NCBI GenBank assembly: GCA_933228895.1
Contig: OW121852.1
Location: forward strand, 125,421,544 to 125,485,543
Direction: 5' to 3'
Origin: Platycnemis pennipes
Taxonomy: Eukaryota > Arthropoda > Insecta > Odonata > Platycnemididae
DNA: 64,000 bases
Shown: one piece after another, positions 20,750 to 33,428 of the stretch
Numbering within the stretch: the first letter of the stretch is position 1
Layout of the letters: every line of letters starts with the position of its first letter
Translations under genes and position numbers: made by a program
The notes under the pieces: model-generated
What the model saw: the letters and a program-made list of their open reading frames with translations, nothing else
The model's database searches: none
Told to the model about the DNA's origin: nothing

Positions 20750-22080
20750 AAAATGCCCCGAAATGGTTGCTTCAAATTATGGCAGCTTTACAAAAGACCG
20801 ACCATAATTTGGAGATTAAACGAGCTTATTACGCCGAATCACTACAATTTTCGAAGGAACGTTAAGCGTGAAGACAGTGCATACATCCGAGAAATGATTT
20901 TTCTCATCCATTTTAAAAATTCAAACGATGGTCCGAGCGTGAAAATTATTGATTAATTGGAAAATTATACTCAACGCCTAATTCAATAAATCACCACACG
21001 GAACTGAGCGATGAAAGGAAGCAGGGAAGCTTAATGAGTATGGTGGGTCTTAGAAGTTTTCAGGGTTCAACACGTAATCATTAGAGCCCGTCCATAATTA
21101 CGTAACGCTGAAGGAGGGTTTACAATACATTGTCGACTGGGAGGAGGAGGGGGTCCAGCCTTCCGCTAGATTAGGAAATTGATCCATTATGAAATCACTC
21201 TTTGTTCCAATTATAATATTGACAAACGTTGTAACTAATGACTACATAACATTATTAGGAAATAATAAAGATCTTTATCAAGAATGAATTATATATAACT
21301 TACAAAAAAGAAGTCTATTGGCAGAGTAAAGGGCATTCTTAAAGAATGACAGGGACCGTTATAGAAAGGACAGAAGTGGAGGGGGGAGGTCGTTTTGACA
21401 AAAAACTGATGTAAGATGCGTTTTATGTACAATTTAAGTGTATAAACGTTTTGACCTTGCCTTGTTTGATTGATATAAATAAATTTATGCACGAAAAAAG
21501 CAGAAAACCCTTCTTTCCATTAGAGTGGCGCTACCGTATGTCGTTAACATTGGCAACGGTATTCGTGACGGAACCATAGATCTTAAATGTGGGATCAAAT
21601 TAAGGTCTATCTATGGACGGAACATGCTTACGAGCCAATTTTTCACACTCTATTAAGGATTATACCTAACCAAGGTACTTCTTACAATTTTTAAGAAATT
21701 TAAACATGCTCATTGGCTATTGACACGGTGTTATTGACCCGAAACCTGCTAAATGGTAGCAGCAGTAGAAGCGTCAGTGTTGCCAAATATTTGTCCGAAA
21801 TATAATTATTTATAAAATTCAAAACAAAGAGTACTATTTACAAGCGAATATTTTGCAATTAAAAAAATATTTAACCTATATTAGAATGCGGAATAGCAGG
21901 AATGAGCATTCATTCTCACTGTGGGAAATTAAACGTGTCAACAAAATGTCAGCTATGTTCGGAAGTCAATATAAGTTAGAAGAGCTTCTCAAAGATTGAA
22001 TACTGCTATAATAGCATGCTCATAAAATTATTGCGCGTCCGTTATCAGACTGCAGACGAATTCCCACACTGGTATTTTTC
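20750..22080. other. No gene seen; AT-rich
   Basis: The piece GAGCCCGTCCATAATTACGT at about 21086-21105 looks like a transposon terminus but I cannot find its partner. Nothing else is recognisable. Confidence 0.4.
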
Positions 22081-22084
22081 TGAA

Positions 22085-22490
22085 TCAGCACTTATTCATG
22101 ACGCGCGGAGTCTTGGCGGAACCTCCTTAAAAACGGCCCCGCGAAAGTGGGTCGAGAAGGCCTCCTTCGGCGTGCAGTCTTGCTAGGGCCGGCTGCAAGA
22201 GGCGTGGCGGGATGACACGGAGGGGAGCGCACCGCCGCCCCTGACTTAAACGCCATCCCACCTTTAATGCGGGGGGGAAACTGATCGATGCCAGATGACT
22301 TGAGGTAAATGATCTCGGACTCAGCCGATCAATAAGGCAGGCCGCGAGAGCCTTGGAGTTCTCGCAGCGGTATGGCGAGACGCGATCGGCTCGTTTCCAT
22401 GGAAATAAACAACATTGACGGGACCGAAGCGCACGTTCCACACGCTGGCGCGATGTAAACAACGCCTCGTGATCGTCACCATGAGTGCTC
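22085..22490. other. GC-rich, CpG-containing patch; candidate regulatory DNA or noncoding exon
   Basis: About 400 bases much GC-richer than the surroundings, with many CpGs and short open frames in several phases on both strands, none convincing as protein. It lies about 5 kb upstream of the first coding exon of the minus-strand gene, so it could hold a 5' UTR exon, promoter or enhancer. Inference from composition only. Confidence 0.25.
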
Positions 22491-22499
22491 TACCAGCAT

Positions 22500-23870
22500 T
22501 GGCTGGTTTTGAGGATAGTTTCAGCCTGTTATTCCTCACCCATGTGCATCGTCTGTCGACTTACAAACCAATCCACCTATTCCTACGTTCAATCCCTCTT
22601 CAAATCTTCATGTTCTCGGCCTTCCTCCGCGCCATTCAAAGCTTATTTTCTATTCCTCTCCAACCACATTCAACAAACTTCCTCATTCGTCCAGTTAACT
22701 TACTCCATTCTTCCTACACCCATCTTAAAGACCACCATTTTAGGTACACCTCCTTTCCGCTTGGAACAGGTTTCTGAACCTCAGAACGCTATAGACAATA
22801 TCAAAGTTCGCTCCGGAACATAAAATGAATACAAAGGGCAGTGTTACATCAGGGGAGACAAAAATCTAGACACAACAGAGATGCTTACGGTAAGGCTGGG
22901 TGAATTACACAAGTAACCGACTTACTCGCATTAAATCGTATCTTTTAGAAGTGCAGTAGCTAACTGTGGGATCAAATCCATAAATCAATAATTAGGTACG
23001 AAATTATAAAATAAAATATGAATTTAAATAACATCCTCTCCGTCATTCGAGGGAAAGCCCGATTTTCGAAGCGCTATCCTTTAATTGGTCAAATTTGCTT
23101 TATAAGACTCGAGTAACACGAAGAGTCTAATAACACTCGCAATCTATTAATATTTTGAACGATTATTGGTTCCAAAACATGAAATATCGAAGGGGACTGG
23201 TTCTTCTCCACGTGGCCTAAATATGCCCAATAGCCTATATATCTATTAATTGCCCACACGTTCTCCAATGCACATAATACTTTTCTACGATGAGCTGAGC
23301 TCAGAATGTTTCACTGATTTAAAATACGAATTCTAAGCCCCATTGCTGGACTTGGATTGATCTGATGCGAAGAAATACCTACTTTAATCATATCAAAATT
23401 TAGAACTGCTAGTACTCTCGCCAGACTAAAGCATGAATGGTTAGCAAAAATTTGAATAACAAAGTATTCTACTACGACTCGAAATATAAACAATATAAAC
23501 ACTAATTTTTTTACGGCCGTGACAGACGTTTCGCCCAGCAAAAAGATGGTTGACTCACTCTCCGAAGTTAATGAATATGATGGGTAGAGAGCAGATATTG
23601 CAATTCGATTAAAAGAAAGGTTAATAATAACTGAGAAATTGGAATTTGAAGTGTGCGAAAACATTAACTCCACGGGTTATCCAGAAGCGGGTAAAAGATT
23701 AGAGACACAGGATTTTTCTCCACATTTTATCCATTCCATTCGAAAAAATGTTTTTCCTCATAAAAACGCATATTTACAAATAAAAAAATAACGAATTGAA
23801 GGATTGCAAAAAAGCCGCGAGGAACCTTAACGGGCTTATTGATATGCGTTGATATACGCGACAAGAAAAT
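22500..23870. other. No feature seen
   Basis: AT-rich with C/T-rich stretches around 22520-22760. The open frames there are low-complexity and do not look like protein. Confidence 0.4.
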
Positions 23871-23876
23871 TTCCAG

Positions 23877-24055
23877 AGGTGAAGAAATCATAACCCTGAC
23901 GGGGATATGAACTCGGATCTCCCGATTACGCGCCAGGTTCCATCAGGTTTAGGTTCAGTCAGTACCAAGGCGTCCTTACTACATGTGAATTTCCTAAGGC
24001 CTCCACGAATTAGGTTAGTATCCCGGTCAAGGTGAACGATTTTTTTCCTCCGCGG
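23877..24055. mobile_element. SINE-like fragments with tRNA B-box sequence
   Basis: The minus strand of about 23905-23935 carries GAGTTCATATCCCCGTC, resembling a B box. Further right, CCCGGTCAAGGTGAACGATT (24022-24041) matches the segment following the B box in the palindromes at 12.8 and 42.0 kb. It appears to be an old foldback or nested SINE pair. Confidence 0.42.
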
Positions 24056-24769
24056 AAGTTATGCCGAACAACAAACGTTTAGTCTCCATTTCACCAAAAT
24101 GTCAAACCTTACTACAGTTCGAGTCAATTGATGAAATTCATTAAACATTCGTATCTGGCAGCGTCTTGTTTTCGCCCAATATAAAAAATTAATCGTCCAC
24201 GCATTACGCAAATAGGTTAACATAATGAGTGGCACAAATATTTTGAAAAACTAATGACAGTATACTGGACGACTCATGCAGTACCATGAGATAGCTTTTG
24301 AAGTGAGCATGAACATTCACGTACAAAATAAGCGAAAATTATTGCGCATCAATTCCAGCTCTGTATTAACAAGTCCTTCCATCGTTTCCAATTTTCTTCA
24401 CGAGTTTCTTGTTCAAAGGTTTTCTGGTGGCGCTAGAGCACAATAATTCATTTGACATGTTGGAAACGACAAAAAAAGTTGTGGGACAAAATTCATAAAA
24501 AATTGTAGAGTTGCGCTGAAGCTGGAAAACTTTCTTCAAAGCTTATTTCACAAAAATATCTCATATTTTCTTTTCATTCGAAGAAATGTTTTTAAAATAA
24601 TTTTTTTAAAAGAAATAAATTTTTTGCAACATTACTCAAGAACCTAAAGATTTTCATAGCTCGTTTTGCTCCTAATTCGCTCATCACTAGGTCAAAACGT
24701 GAACTCCAAGAGCAATGCGAAGTAGACCACTCAACAGTCCACGACGCTCGGTTGATTAAATTCGCACTC

Positions 24770-25010
24770 CGGTAGAATTCCGTCCGTCGAATGTTCCCAG
24801 GTCACGGCACGTCCACCCAAGTTGGCCGAAATGACCTCCAAGGAGGGGGGCAGGGGCACCCATCCAACCACCATCGGGTGGTGACCTCGTTCGCTCCGCC
24901 GATTCGGACGACCCGGCCCGCGACACGACGAGCAGAGCGCGCAGTCGCCGCCGCGCGCTCTTCAACTCATGCCACGCGGAACGTGGCGCCGCGACGCGGA
25001 GAAGAGACCA
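24770..25010. other. GC-rich patch next to a SINE-like fragment
   Basis: Positions 24777-24800 (AATTCCGTCCGTCGAATG) resemble the body of the SINE at 35.7 kb (ATTCCGTCCGTTGAATG). The adjacent 24830-25010 is CpG-rich. No protein-like frame; possible regulatory DNA, uncertain. Confidence 0.3.
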
Positions 25011-25087
25011 GTCACCACCAGGAAGTAATCCAAGATTTGTCGAGCAGTGACTACTTGCTTATCACTCGAGCGCTTAGTGGAATAAAC

Positions 25088-25172
25088 CAGTCTTGGAATA
25101 GATATTAGAATAGTGGAATCAATAGATATTGGAATAGATAGTCTTGAACCACTTGGGAATAGATATTTATTT
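25088..25172 (+). repeat. Degenerate short tandem repeat (GGAATAGATATT-type)
   Basis: TTGGAATAGATATT, TGGAATCAATAGATATTGG and GGGAATAGATATTT follow each other with small gaps: a local minisatellite-like expansion. Confidence 0.6.
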
Positions 25173-25179
25173 ACCCGTA

Positions 25180-26795
25180 TGATTCCGCTAACACTACGGC
25201 CTATTCTTTATCGAAAGTGTGCATAGAGTTTCAAATTAAACATTTCACACCGAATTCATATAACACCGTTCAAAAAAAACATTGTGAATTGACCAAATTT
25301 AGTCATTTCATACGGATTTGATGCTGCTTAAAGCGAAGACGACAGGAAAAAAATTACAATTAGCTGTCTTGGGGAGAAAATCTAATTGTAAGAGAAAAAA
25401 GGTGCTGTGTATAGAAGAGATTACGGATTCTGTTTGTTGCACCGCTATAATGGAATATTTAGATTTCACCTATATTTCCATCGTGTGTCATTGCTTGCTT
25501 ACAGTTTGTGGATCTCACGGTCCTTCTAAAAATTCCTCGATTTCGTGCGAACTTTCCTGACAATTTTAGCCTGGTGTGCGATGAAGCAATTACTATAAAA
25601 ACAATACTATTAAAGAAAAGTCCCTTTCCAATAAAAAAAACAAGCGATCATGTCAAGGATTGTCAGTTAGTTAATATTCCACCAACATTGACAGGCCTGT
25701 GGAGAGTCCCTGCTTGCTTTTCTCCATCAAAGTACTTCGCCTTTGGACTTCCTTCATATCCCCAAGCAAGTTTTTCACCTTACATTTCAAAGTCGTCAAG
25801 TCTTTCGTCTGTCTTCACGGCTATTGATCCTTTATTCTTCCTCCTTTCCATATTCTCGCCGAATTTCACCCTTTTATTATTATATTATCTTTCAGAATGA
25901 CCTCCTTTCAATGTTGTCTCATTCCTCTTCCTCCCAATCCATCTAACCTTCTCCATCCGTCACTTAAATATACATAAAAAAATGTACATATCCAAAGCTC
26001 TTGAAATTTTACACCGTGTGTAACCACTTCTAACGACACTAAAAATGCATTCCATTTTCGTCCAAGAAAAACACGGAAGAGTGGCAGCGCCGATTCGTTA
26101 TTCATTTGCAAAGCCAAAACATTCTCTAAACGCTTAAACCATTCCCCAAATTTTCGCGCGAATATTTACAATAATTCCCTCCAATAAAGGGGCTTTGGAT
26201 ATACCATCGAGAGCAATCCGTTCCTTGGCAGAATGCCAACGAGACGTTTTATCGGCATCCCCACCTGGCTCGATGGCCCCTCATATCCTTTAAGACACCC
26301 TGATGGCGAAAGCTTTAAAAAAATTAGCGGGTGACCTCACATCTCGAACGTTTCCGTCCGATCGATATGCACACGAGCGGATAATGGCTCTCAAAAATGC
26401 AAATATAAACGTGTGCTTAAGGGGAGCGGATACTCCGGTAAAAAAATGCTTTTACAGGCTTCGTATTTTTCGTCACTACTTATGGTGGCATAGAGATAAT
26501 AAGTTCTAGTTTTCATTATCTCGATGCTAGGAAGACGCCACTTCGTTACAAATGAGATAAAGCTAGACCGAATTGGGAGGAAAGTCCAAGAAAGATGGTG
26601 GTGCCATCGCGACATTACTCTGAATAAGAAGTAGAAGATGTTAAACCCGATTGCTACGTTTCTATTAAATATTTATGGATAAAAAGGCGCAATTTAATAG
26701 GTAAAAGATTTTACCAGGTTATGAATTCTTTTATGACTTAATATTTCCTTTCATATTTGAGGACTTCTCCGTCAAATATAGGTGATTTTTGTCTA
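25180..26795. other. No feature seen
   Basis: AT-rich, with C/T-rich parts around 25660-25960. The short open frames have no protein-like composition and I find no repeat relationship. Confidence 0.4.
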
Positions 26796-26801
26796 CCTTT
26801 A

Positions 26802-27003
26802 AGGCCATTTTACACGGTACAATTTATTGTACAAACGAATACATGAAACTGAACGAAATTGTATGTTTGGCTGAATGCAATTAGAACAGTTTCAATATTC
26901 CGTTCAGCCATCCACACAATTTGCCGCTTTACACGGTACAATTTTCTCATACAAGCGTTTGTACAAGAAATTTTACAAAAAATTGTGTAGTGTAAAGTGG
27001 CCT
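26802..27003. mobile_element. MITE, 202 bp, TTA target duplication (PIF/Harbinger-like)
   Basis: Ends AGGCCATTTTACAC...GTGTAAAGTGGCCT, flanked by TTA on both sides. The motif TTTACACGGTACAATTT occurs twice inside, near each half. The 3-bp TTA duplication and short inverted ends fit PIF/Harbinger elements. It shares its terminus with the 2-kb element at 29.3 kb. Confidence 0.72.
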
Positions 27004-27245
27004 TTACTCCAATATTATTCATATTTCTATCCAAAGTGCTATTATGTAACAAGCGTTAGCGGAAACATTTCTGACATAGCGGCATCTTTTGGGCATCAAA
27101 TGGTGAAAGTTGGAACTATTCATTTTAGTTCCAGCAGACGTAGCGAGGGAAAATCCTAATGTCAGAAAATGCATTTTTGGCCGAAGCGTCTTATCCTCCC
27201 TATCGACGCGGAAGGATCTGGTAGGGAGGTTTTGTTAAGATTTAA

Positions 27246-27981
27246 GGAGGTAGATCCGAAAAGTGAAAGTCATGTCATTTTTTTTTATATCTTCAGCACT
27301 TCAGCAGAAATAAAGTTCCTCTATCTAATAAAGTAAAGATAATTATACCAACCCATACTCCTTTTTGCACAAATTGCATTTGAAAATATACACGATTAAC
27401 GGCGAGAATGGCCGTCACATGGGAATATAACGTTTAAATATACCATAGTGACATGTCATTTTTGCAAAAAACTGATATTTTATGCGTAATTTCACAAGTA
27501 ATAAAAATGACACGAAAAAAAAGTATCAACCTACCGTATTTTTCGCTAAATCCACCAATATCTGCGCTTATAGCAGACGAAATGCGTTAGTATACTTCAA
27601 GTGGTGCTGCGGTCGGTGTTGCCAAAATGGTTGTCGTATGAATAATATCATTACTAATGAGATATTAAAGAATATTTCAAGAAACATTATAACATAACGT
27701 TTGATAGTAATATTCTGGTGTTATACATTAGTAAATTCATAGAGTATATGAATTTATTTCTGTGACGTGAATGCTGAATTGACTCCATCGTCGAGCTGAT
27801 AAAAATTATCATAAAACATAATTCCTTCGACTTTCCATCGTATTTCTTGTGATACTTGAGACTTTCAATAGCTTAGGTAATTTTCTTTGTGATGTAAGGA
27901 TCACTTAGCAGGCATATACTCGTGCTTAAATTAATAAGATTCCTTAGACAACTTGACTCAAGCAGTCGCGAGCCAACCTCC
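27246..27981 (+). mobile_element. 736-bp non-autonomous DNA element, copy 1 of a pair (TTAA-flanked)
   Basis: Closely similar along its whole length to 61411-62147, in the same orientation. It starts GGAGGTAGATCCG after TTAA (27242-27245) and ends GCCAACCTCC; the right flank GTAA is a one-base decay of TTAA. TTAA target sites are typical of the piggyBac superfamily, but terminal inverted repeats are only about 9-10 bases and there is no transposase. Confidence 0.75.
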
Positions 27982-27984
27982 GTA

Positions 27985-28215
27985 AGAAAAAGCACAAGGC
28001 GACACGGGTTAAGGAAAGGAGTAGGTGTAGAAAGAAGGTTGGGAGGTCCGTTCGTGCCAGGCCGGGTCGATAGGACGGACGCGCAGCGGACCAAGAGGCG
28101 GATTCGCCGAGTCGACTCTCTGCCGTCCTCCTCAAGTTCATTCACTCCTTTCGCCCGCCCCTCAAACTGCACATTCTGCGCGAAAAACGCACGGCCTTTC
28201 CATCATTCAAAACAC
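27985..28215. other. GC-rich patch
   Basis: About 200 CpG-containing bases directly beside the TTAA element. Overlapping open frames on both strands suggest composition rather than coding. Function unknown. Confidence 0.25.
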
Positions 28216-28374
28216 CAGGAAGACACATTCCCACACGGGGGAGACTTTCGAACGACAAACGAAAAAAAAGAAGGAATTAAAAAAAAATAAATGTCCTCAG
28301 ATATTCGGTGCTTGCAGAAAAAAATTGCTCTAGCTATTTACACCGATATAATAAAACATTTCCACACTAATCTG

Positions 28375-28590
28375 ATATCACGATGGCCTAATGAAGACCA
28401 TCGTCGAAGGATAAGTGAACGGGGAGAATGGAAAAAATCATGCTTCGTATGAGATGTAGGTATGGAACAAGTTGTGAAGGATGTAAAAGGGAAGAATTAC
28501 GTTAATATGAAGGGGTTGGCCGATGGGAGAATCGGGTGGAGGGCTGCGTCAAACCAATCCTAGAACTGTTGACCGATAGTGAATGAAAAT
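28375..28590 (+). mobile_element. RTE-type LINE 3' end fragment
   Basis: Begins at CACGATGGCCTAATGAAGAC and ends CAAACCAATCCTAGAACTGTTGACCG. Only the last 210 bases of the element, with stops. Confidence 0.78.
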
Positions 28591-29256
28591 AACGCACGAA
28601 AATATCAACTAAAATCAGAAAACAACTTTATTTTTGCGAAAAATCGAGATAAGATGTACGATTTTTCCGAAAGATATTATGACTAGTAAATGAAGGCAAT
28701 ACACTTTCATAGAATACTACATAAAAACTGCATTTCTTGTTAGCAAAATGCGACAATTCGTAACAAATCGGCAATACATTGGAACTCCTTGGTCTGGGAA
28801 ATTAACAGCTAACAAAAATACCTCTCGTTAACCCATCTGCATATGTAATTTTAATCCAATCCTAAGCATGTTGTTAGTGACAGTAGTGTTCTTAATTGGA
28901 TAAAATTGTTGAATTTGTCATTTCTGTTTTGACTCAAGCGGTCGTGATGGGATTTCATTCAACTGCCATGCACTGGGTGATTAAACGTTTGTAAAACTAA
29001 TCGAGAGAAAATATTATACGAAAAAGGGAAAAAGGATATGTACCTTAGAATAACACCCAAGCAGCAACTAGGAGAAGTTAAAGATTCAATTGCAAATGCC
29101 CATTTAGTACGTGAGCAACGCACGATGCGACTTCCTCCGAGCGCAACATGCCAGGCATCTTACTCCGATTGGTCAAGCGTCCTTGGCGTAAACAAGCATT
29201 TCAGTGACGTAGTGATGACGCTGAGCATGAGATCCATACACGACAAACAAGTCTTA

Positions 29257-31290
29257 AGGCCGTTTTACACGGTCATTGATACTGCGCAGGCTGTTGTGAG
29301 AACACTTGCGCAAGAAATATTTCGCCGTGTAAAGCGACGACTTGCGAGGACAGGCAGCGCCACTGTGCGAACGCTTCTTATGCATGCGTTTGCTTCTAAT
29401 CTTATGCATGCGTTCATGCAAGTTTGAAGTTTATTTCTCTCACTAGATGGTGCAGATGTAGCGACAACGAACTGCCTGGGGAATTATAGCAATTGAGGCC
29501 GTGTCCGAATTCGCCAATTAGCTGCCTAAATGCTCCCTTCGTAGGGAGGAAGCCATCTTGTAGTGTGTCCGAATTCGTAGGCATCAGTTTAGTCACCGAA
29601 TTTAGTCACCTAATGTTGCCTTCAGCAAAGTGAGCATGAAGTGTATCCTTTTGCGTCGCCATCTTTAAAAACCATCCCATAATTCTTAGCGCCTTTGGAG
29701 GGTAGAAGAATGGTTGTTGTGGTAACAAAATGTAAACAATTACTTGTGCGATGTTTATTGCTCATAAAGGAGCCGACGAAATACTTCATGTGTGAGTTTG
29801 ATATTATTTCGTTTTTACCCATCAGAAAGATTGAAATTCAAATGTTAAAAATGACAAATATAAATTAAAGAGGCAATTCCTAATTGTATAACGGAAAATA
29901 ATTCATGACTATATCTTGCTAAGACATTAAACTCGGAGTGGTAAATATTCAAAGAACACAAATATTTCTATAAATAGGTGAGATAAATTGCTTTTCTGTT
30001 TTTTGAACAATAATTGTGAGGCAAGTGGTTGAATTGGCTGATATGATTTTCTGAAATTTGTACGGTAGTTTTCTCTTTTGCTTGTACATTATTTGTGATA
30101 AAACGCGGCCGATATTTAATAAATGAATACCGTCAGCCTCGATTTCATCGCCAAACCGAGTATTTCACCAACAGATCTGTTCCTTTCTATTTTATTATTT
30201 GCACTAACAATTTGTAAGTAGATGTACTCTAGGCACGACATTGAACTTGGATGTAACCATGGATTAGGTTGTAAATTGAAGCACTTCAAAACAAAGTTTG
30301 TGTAATTATAATGGAAGAAGCATTACATTACGTTAAATAATAACCGAAAGGTGATTGCTACTTGGAATATCTGGAAATAAAGGCTTTGTAATGCTAGACG
30401 TAGGCGAAAATGGAGAAAGTCTTACCGCTACAGTGAGAATTTGATCAAATAATAATATAATAACAATCTATGTCAATGCTCGAGCTTAAGCTAGTTTATT
30501 TGCTGATAAAATAGTTTTTAATTCAAAACAGAATATCTCCGGTGATCATCCTTTTAACTCCAAAAACAACAAAAGAACTTTTACAAAAGTTCTTCAAAAA
30601 TGACCGCGAGTGAAATACCTCAATTCAGGTTATTGCTACTCATTTGTTTTAAAGTACCATTGTTACACCGTAGGTTGCGACACTGTAGCTTTCGCCCGAA
30701 TTCGTGCTCCCTTTAGTCAACGGGGAATTCAGGCACCTTCGATGGCTAAAGGAACATGGCTAATTCCTAATGGCTAATGAATTCGGATACAGCCTGAATA
30801 GGTTGTTGACGATTGAGTTGGGTGTTTTTGTCTGCACTCAACTCCTTAGGTAGTGAATAACGTGCAATAATGATGAGCTGGGCGATTAATCACGTGGAAG
30901 ATTAAATTTCGTGCGTAAAGGAAGAACCTGTTACCTTGGCCCACAGCCGTTCGTTCGTGGTGCAAATTTTGGGATAAGTATACGGGACTAGGGTCTCCAC
31001 CATTATGTTTAGACTATGGCTTAGAACATATTTTAAAGTGGTGGTAATTTATCGCATCTTAAACGTACAATTAATTGTTACTTAACAGATCTTGACGTTA
31101 GATGATATATTGACGGTATTACCGCTACTGAATGGTATATTGTCACTGACATAATGCACCGACGATTGCACCGTGTAAAGCTGTCAATCAAGCGTCCTCG
31201 CAATTTTCAACCTCACGGACTTTCGCAGACGACTGCTCAAACGGAATCAACATCAACTTGCGCAGTTTCAATGACCGTGTAAAACGGCCT
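29257..31290. mobile_element. 2.03-kb DNA element with about 35-bp inverted ends and TTA duplication (PIF/Harbinger-like)
   Basis: Left end AGGCCGTTTTACACGGTC ATTGATACTGCGCA, right end its near-perfect complement (31256-31290), flanked by TTA at 29254-29256 and 31291-31293. Its first bases match the 202-bp MITE at 26.8 kb. No transposase frame survives; part of the interior is another insertion (29497-30794). Confidence 0.72.
29497..30794. mobile_element. 1.3-kb element nested inside the 2-kb element, TGA duplication
   Basis: Ends GGCCGTGTCCGAATTC and (complement) GGCTGTATCCGAATTC, 16 bases with two mismatches, flanked by TGA at 29494-29496 and 30795-30797. Sub-terminal sequences also echo each other (CGAATTCGTAGGC / GGGGAATTCAGGC). 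No coding capacity recognised. Family not determined. Confidence 0.6.
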
Positions 31291-31402
31291 TTACGAATTC
31301 GTTGCTCCTGACTTCTATCTGACTTAGACGCATTTAATTCAATATTCGAATATGCTTCGGTTGTTTAAGAAAGATACTGATGTCTAAATTTCCTGTAGAT
31401 AC

Positions 31403-32210
31403 CCGTAATTTTTAATGCTTACATCGAGAGAGACATCAATGACACCAAAAAGAAGTCTTCTGGACTTCATGTCCACAGGACAAAATAAGCATGCTGCGAT
31501 TCACTGATGACATAGCACTAATAGCAGAGACAGAGTCTGAATAAGGTTCTAATAACTATGGAAAGGACAATGACCAGATATAAGCTGAAGATCAATAAGA
31601 AGAAGACTTAAGATACTGGTGTGCAGCAAGAGAGGAGGCCAAAGCCAACGTTAAACTAGGAAGACAAAAAATTGAAAATGCGAAAGAAGTCTGTTACCTG
31701 GGAAGCCGAGTAATCAACGACGGACGAAGCAAGAAAGAAATAGTCAGCATAATAGCCCAGGCAAAGGAGACATTCTATCAGAAGAATCTACTTACTAATG
31801 GAATTAAAAGCGTAGAAGTAAGAAAAAAATTCATCATAACATCTGGGGTATTTTTCATTACGGCAGTGAGGCATGGACGATGAGAGCAGCGGAGAAGAAA
31901 AGGGTGGAAGCATTCGAAATGTGGTGGTATTACAGAAGAATGATGAAGATTAAACGGATCGACCGGGTGACAAACGAAGAAGTCTTTAGAAGAGTGGGAC
32001 AAAAGAGAAGCCTGCTGAAGACTCTAAAAAGAAGACGGGACAACTTGATCGGCCATATCTTAAGACACGATGGCCTGATGAAGACAATCGTTGAAGTGGA
32101 CGGGAAGAACGACAAAGTCGAATTACGTAAATATGAAGAGATTAGCCGATAGAAGAACTCAGCGGAGAGCTGCGTCAAACCAATCTGAGGATTGATGACT
32201 GATGATGTTC
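31403..32210 (+). mobile_element. RTE-type LINE, 5'-truncated reverse transcriptase pseudogene
   Basis: Starts at VIFNAYIERDINDTK (frame around 31405), includes MLRFTDDIALIAETE, then frameshifts. The piece 31880-32152 encodes RAAEKKRVEAFEMWWYYRRMMKIKRIDRVTNEEVFRRVGQKRSLLKTLKRRRDNLIGHILRHDGLMKTIVE. A deletion removes much of GKGRPRMRYMEQ. Ends CAAACCAATCTGAGGATTGA plus GATGATG. Confidence 0.82.
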
Positions 32211-32214
32211 TAAA

Positions 32215-32825
32215 CTTCGTCTTCGGGGTGGAAATGGCTCGGTGATGAATGGCGCAAAACTATAACGAGATTAACGATTCTCTGGTTATGGTATTAAATC
32301 TCTTGTGGCTTCTGGAGTAGCGCAGTGAATTTCACTCGACCTCCATGCTTTCTTCGGTCATTATCAATGAACAGAGTTGAGGAAGATGAGTTGCTGGCGC
32401 TTCCAAGGACGTCCAGTGGGGTCTTACTTTTCGCTCTAAGCTGAGTTTAAGGGCAGGCGATGGAGAGGAGGCCATTCAAGTTCATTTTCCTGGGAGCGGC
32501 TGGACCACGCGATTGGTGGATTAAAACTTCCACGAAAACTAATTTCGATTAGCACGTTCTCCCCTCGCAAAAATCTGCGAAATTTAAAAGCTTTGGAAGA
32601 TTTAAAAGGCTAAGGTCAACGGCGTGCTAAGAGTAGAGAGATCCAGTTTTGAAACCACCTTTCCCTTTGAAGAAAATTTCATAACATTCCTCTCTTCAGA
32701 TTAGCACACTTTCCATTTCTCTTCACTCAACCTAAATTGCACACACTCCTCCTCACTCTTTCTCGCTTTCTTAGTTATCCCATAGTAATAGCTTACATAG
32801 TTTTCATACTCTATTATTAATTCAT
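32215..32825. other. No feature seen
   Basis: Mixed-composition sequence between a LINE end and an old dispersed repeat. Nothing recognised. Confidence 0.4.
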
Positions 32826-32827
32826 GT

Positions 32828-33125
32828 TCAATAGACCTCAGGGGCTATGAAACACAGTGATACGTTCAGAAGACGAATGTTTTGTAAGCCTTACCAGCTA
32901 TGCCAATGTTTCCATGCCAACGCAAACTATAAACCTGTTACGTCATAAACAAGGCAGCGAATCCCACCACTTCTGAGCTTTTTCAAATGAACCTAAAACT
33001 AATATTTAATTCTTTAGTAAACTGGGATTTCTCAATCCAAATTTTTTGCACAAATAAAATGAACACATTTACGGTGGGAACTAATCGAAAATAATGAATT
33101 CTCGATTTTCTTCGACTGAGGGAAC
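32828..33125 (+). repeat. Old dispersed repeat, also present at 44.8 kb and 48.2/49.4 kb
   Basis: Shares TGAGCTTTTTC, the AAACTGGGATTTCTCAATC block (33019-33037) and the upstream part (GTTACGTCATAAACAAGGCA) with 48245-48367 plus 49370-49530, and in reverse with 44780-44880. This uninterrupted copy shows that the 48.4-49.4 kb element is an insertion. Unknown class. Confidence 0.65.
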
Positions 33126-33374
33126 AACCCAATTCCACATTCACAACTTTATTGACACGACCATGGTTTTACTGCTGTGCACCATCAACAGGTGGACATT
33201 ACATCAGTTGAATATGTAGTAGTAACTCATGCCTACTACCTGCGAATGAAATGTAAATAATTAAATCTTAAAAAATCTTCAACAACTAACGACTGTGTCG
33301 CATGGAGATGGCTTATCGAAATTCTAGAACGTTTACATGTCCATTATCCCCCCACTCCCCTACATATCCCATCC

Positions 33375-33428
33375 CTCCTGCCACACACCTTTATGGTGGC
33401 TTGCAGGGTATTATGTAGATTTATGTAG
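33375..33428 (+). mobile_element. CR1/jockey LINE tail, about 50 bp
   Basis: CCTTTATGGTGGCTTGCAGG and GGTATTATGTAGATTTATGT match the extreme 3' end of the LINE at 12.2 kb. Nothing upstream of the tail is present. Confidence 0.7.

Noticed and set aside
22127..22539. 111- and 72-codon minus-strand ORFs in a GC-rich patch
   Set aside because: Overlapping frames of equal quality and no motif; GC-rich sequence has few stops by chance.
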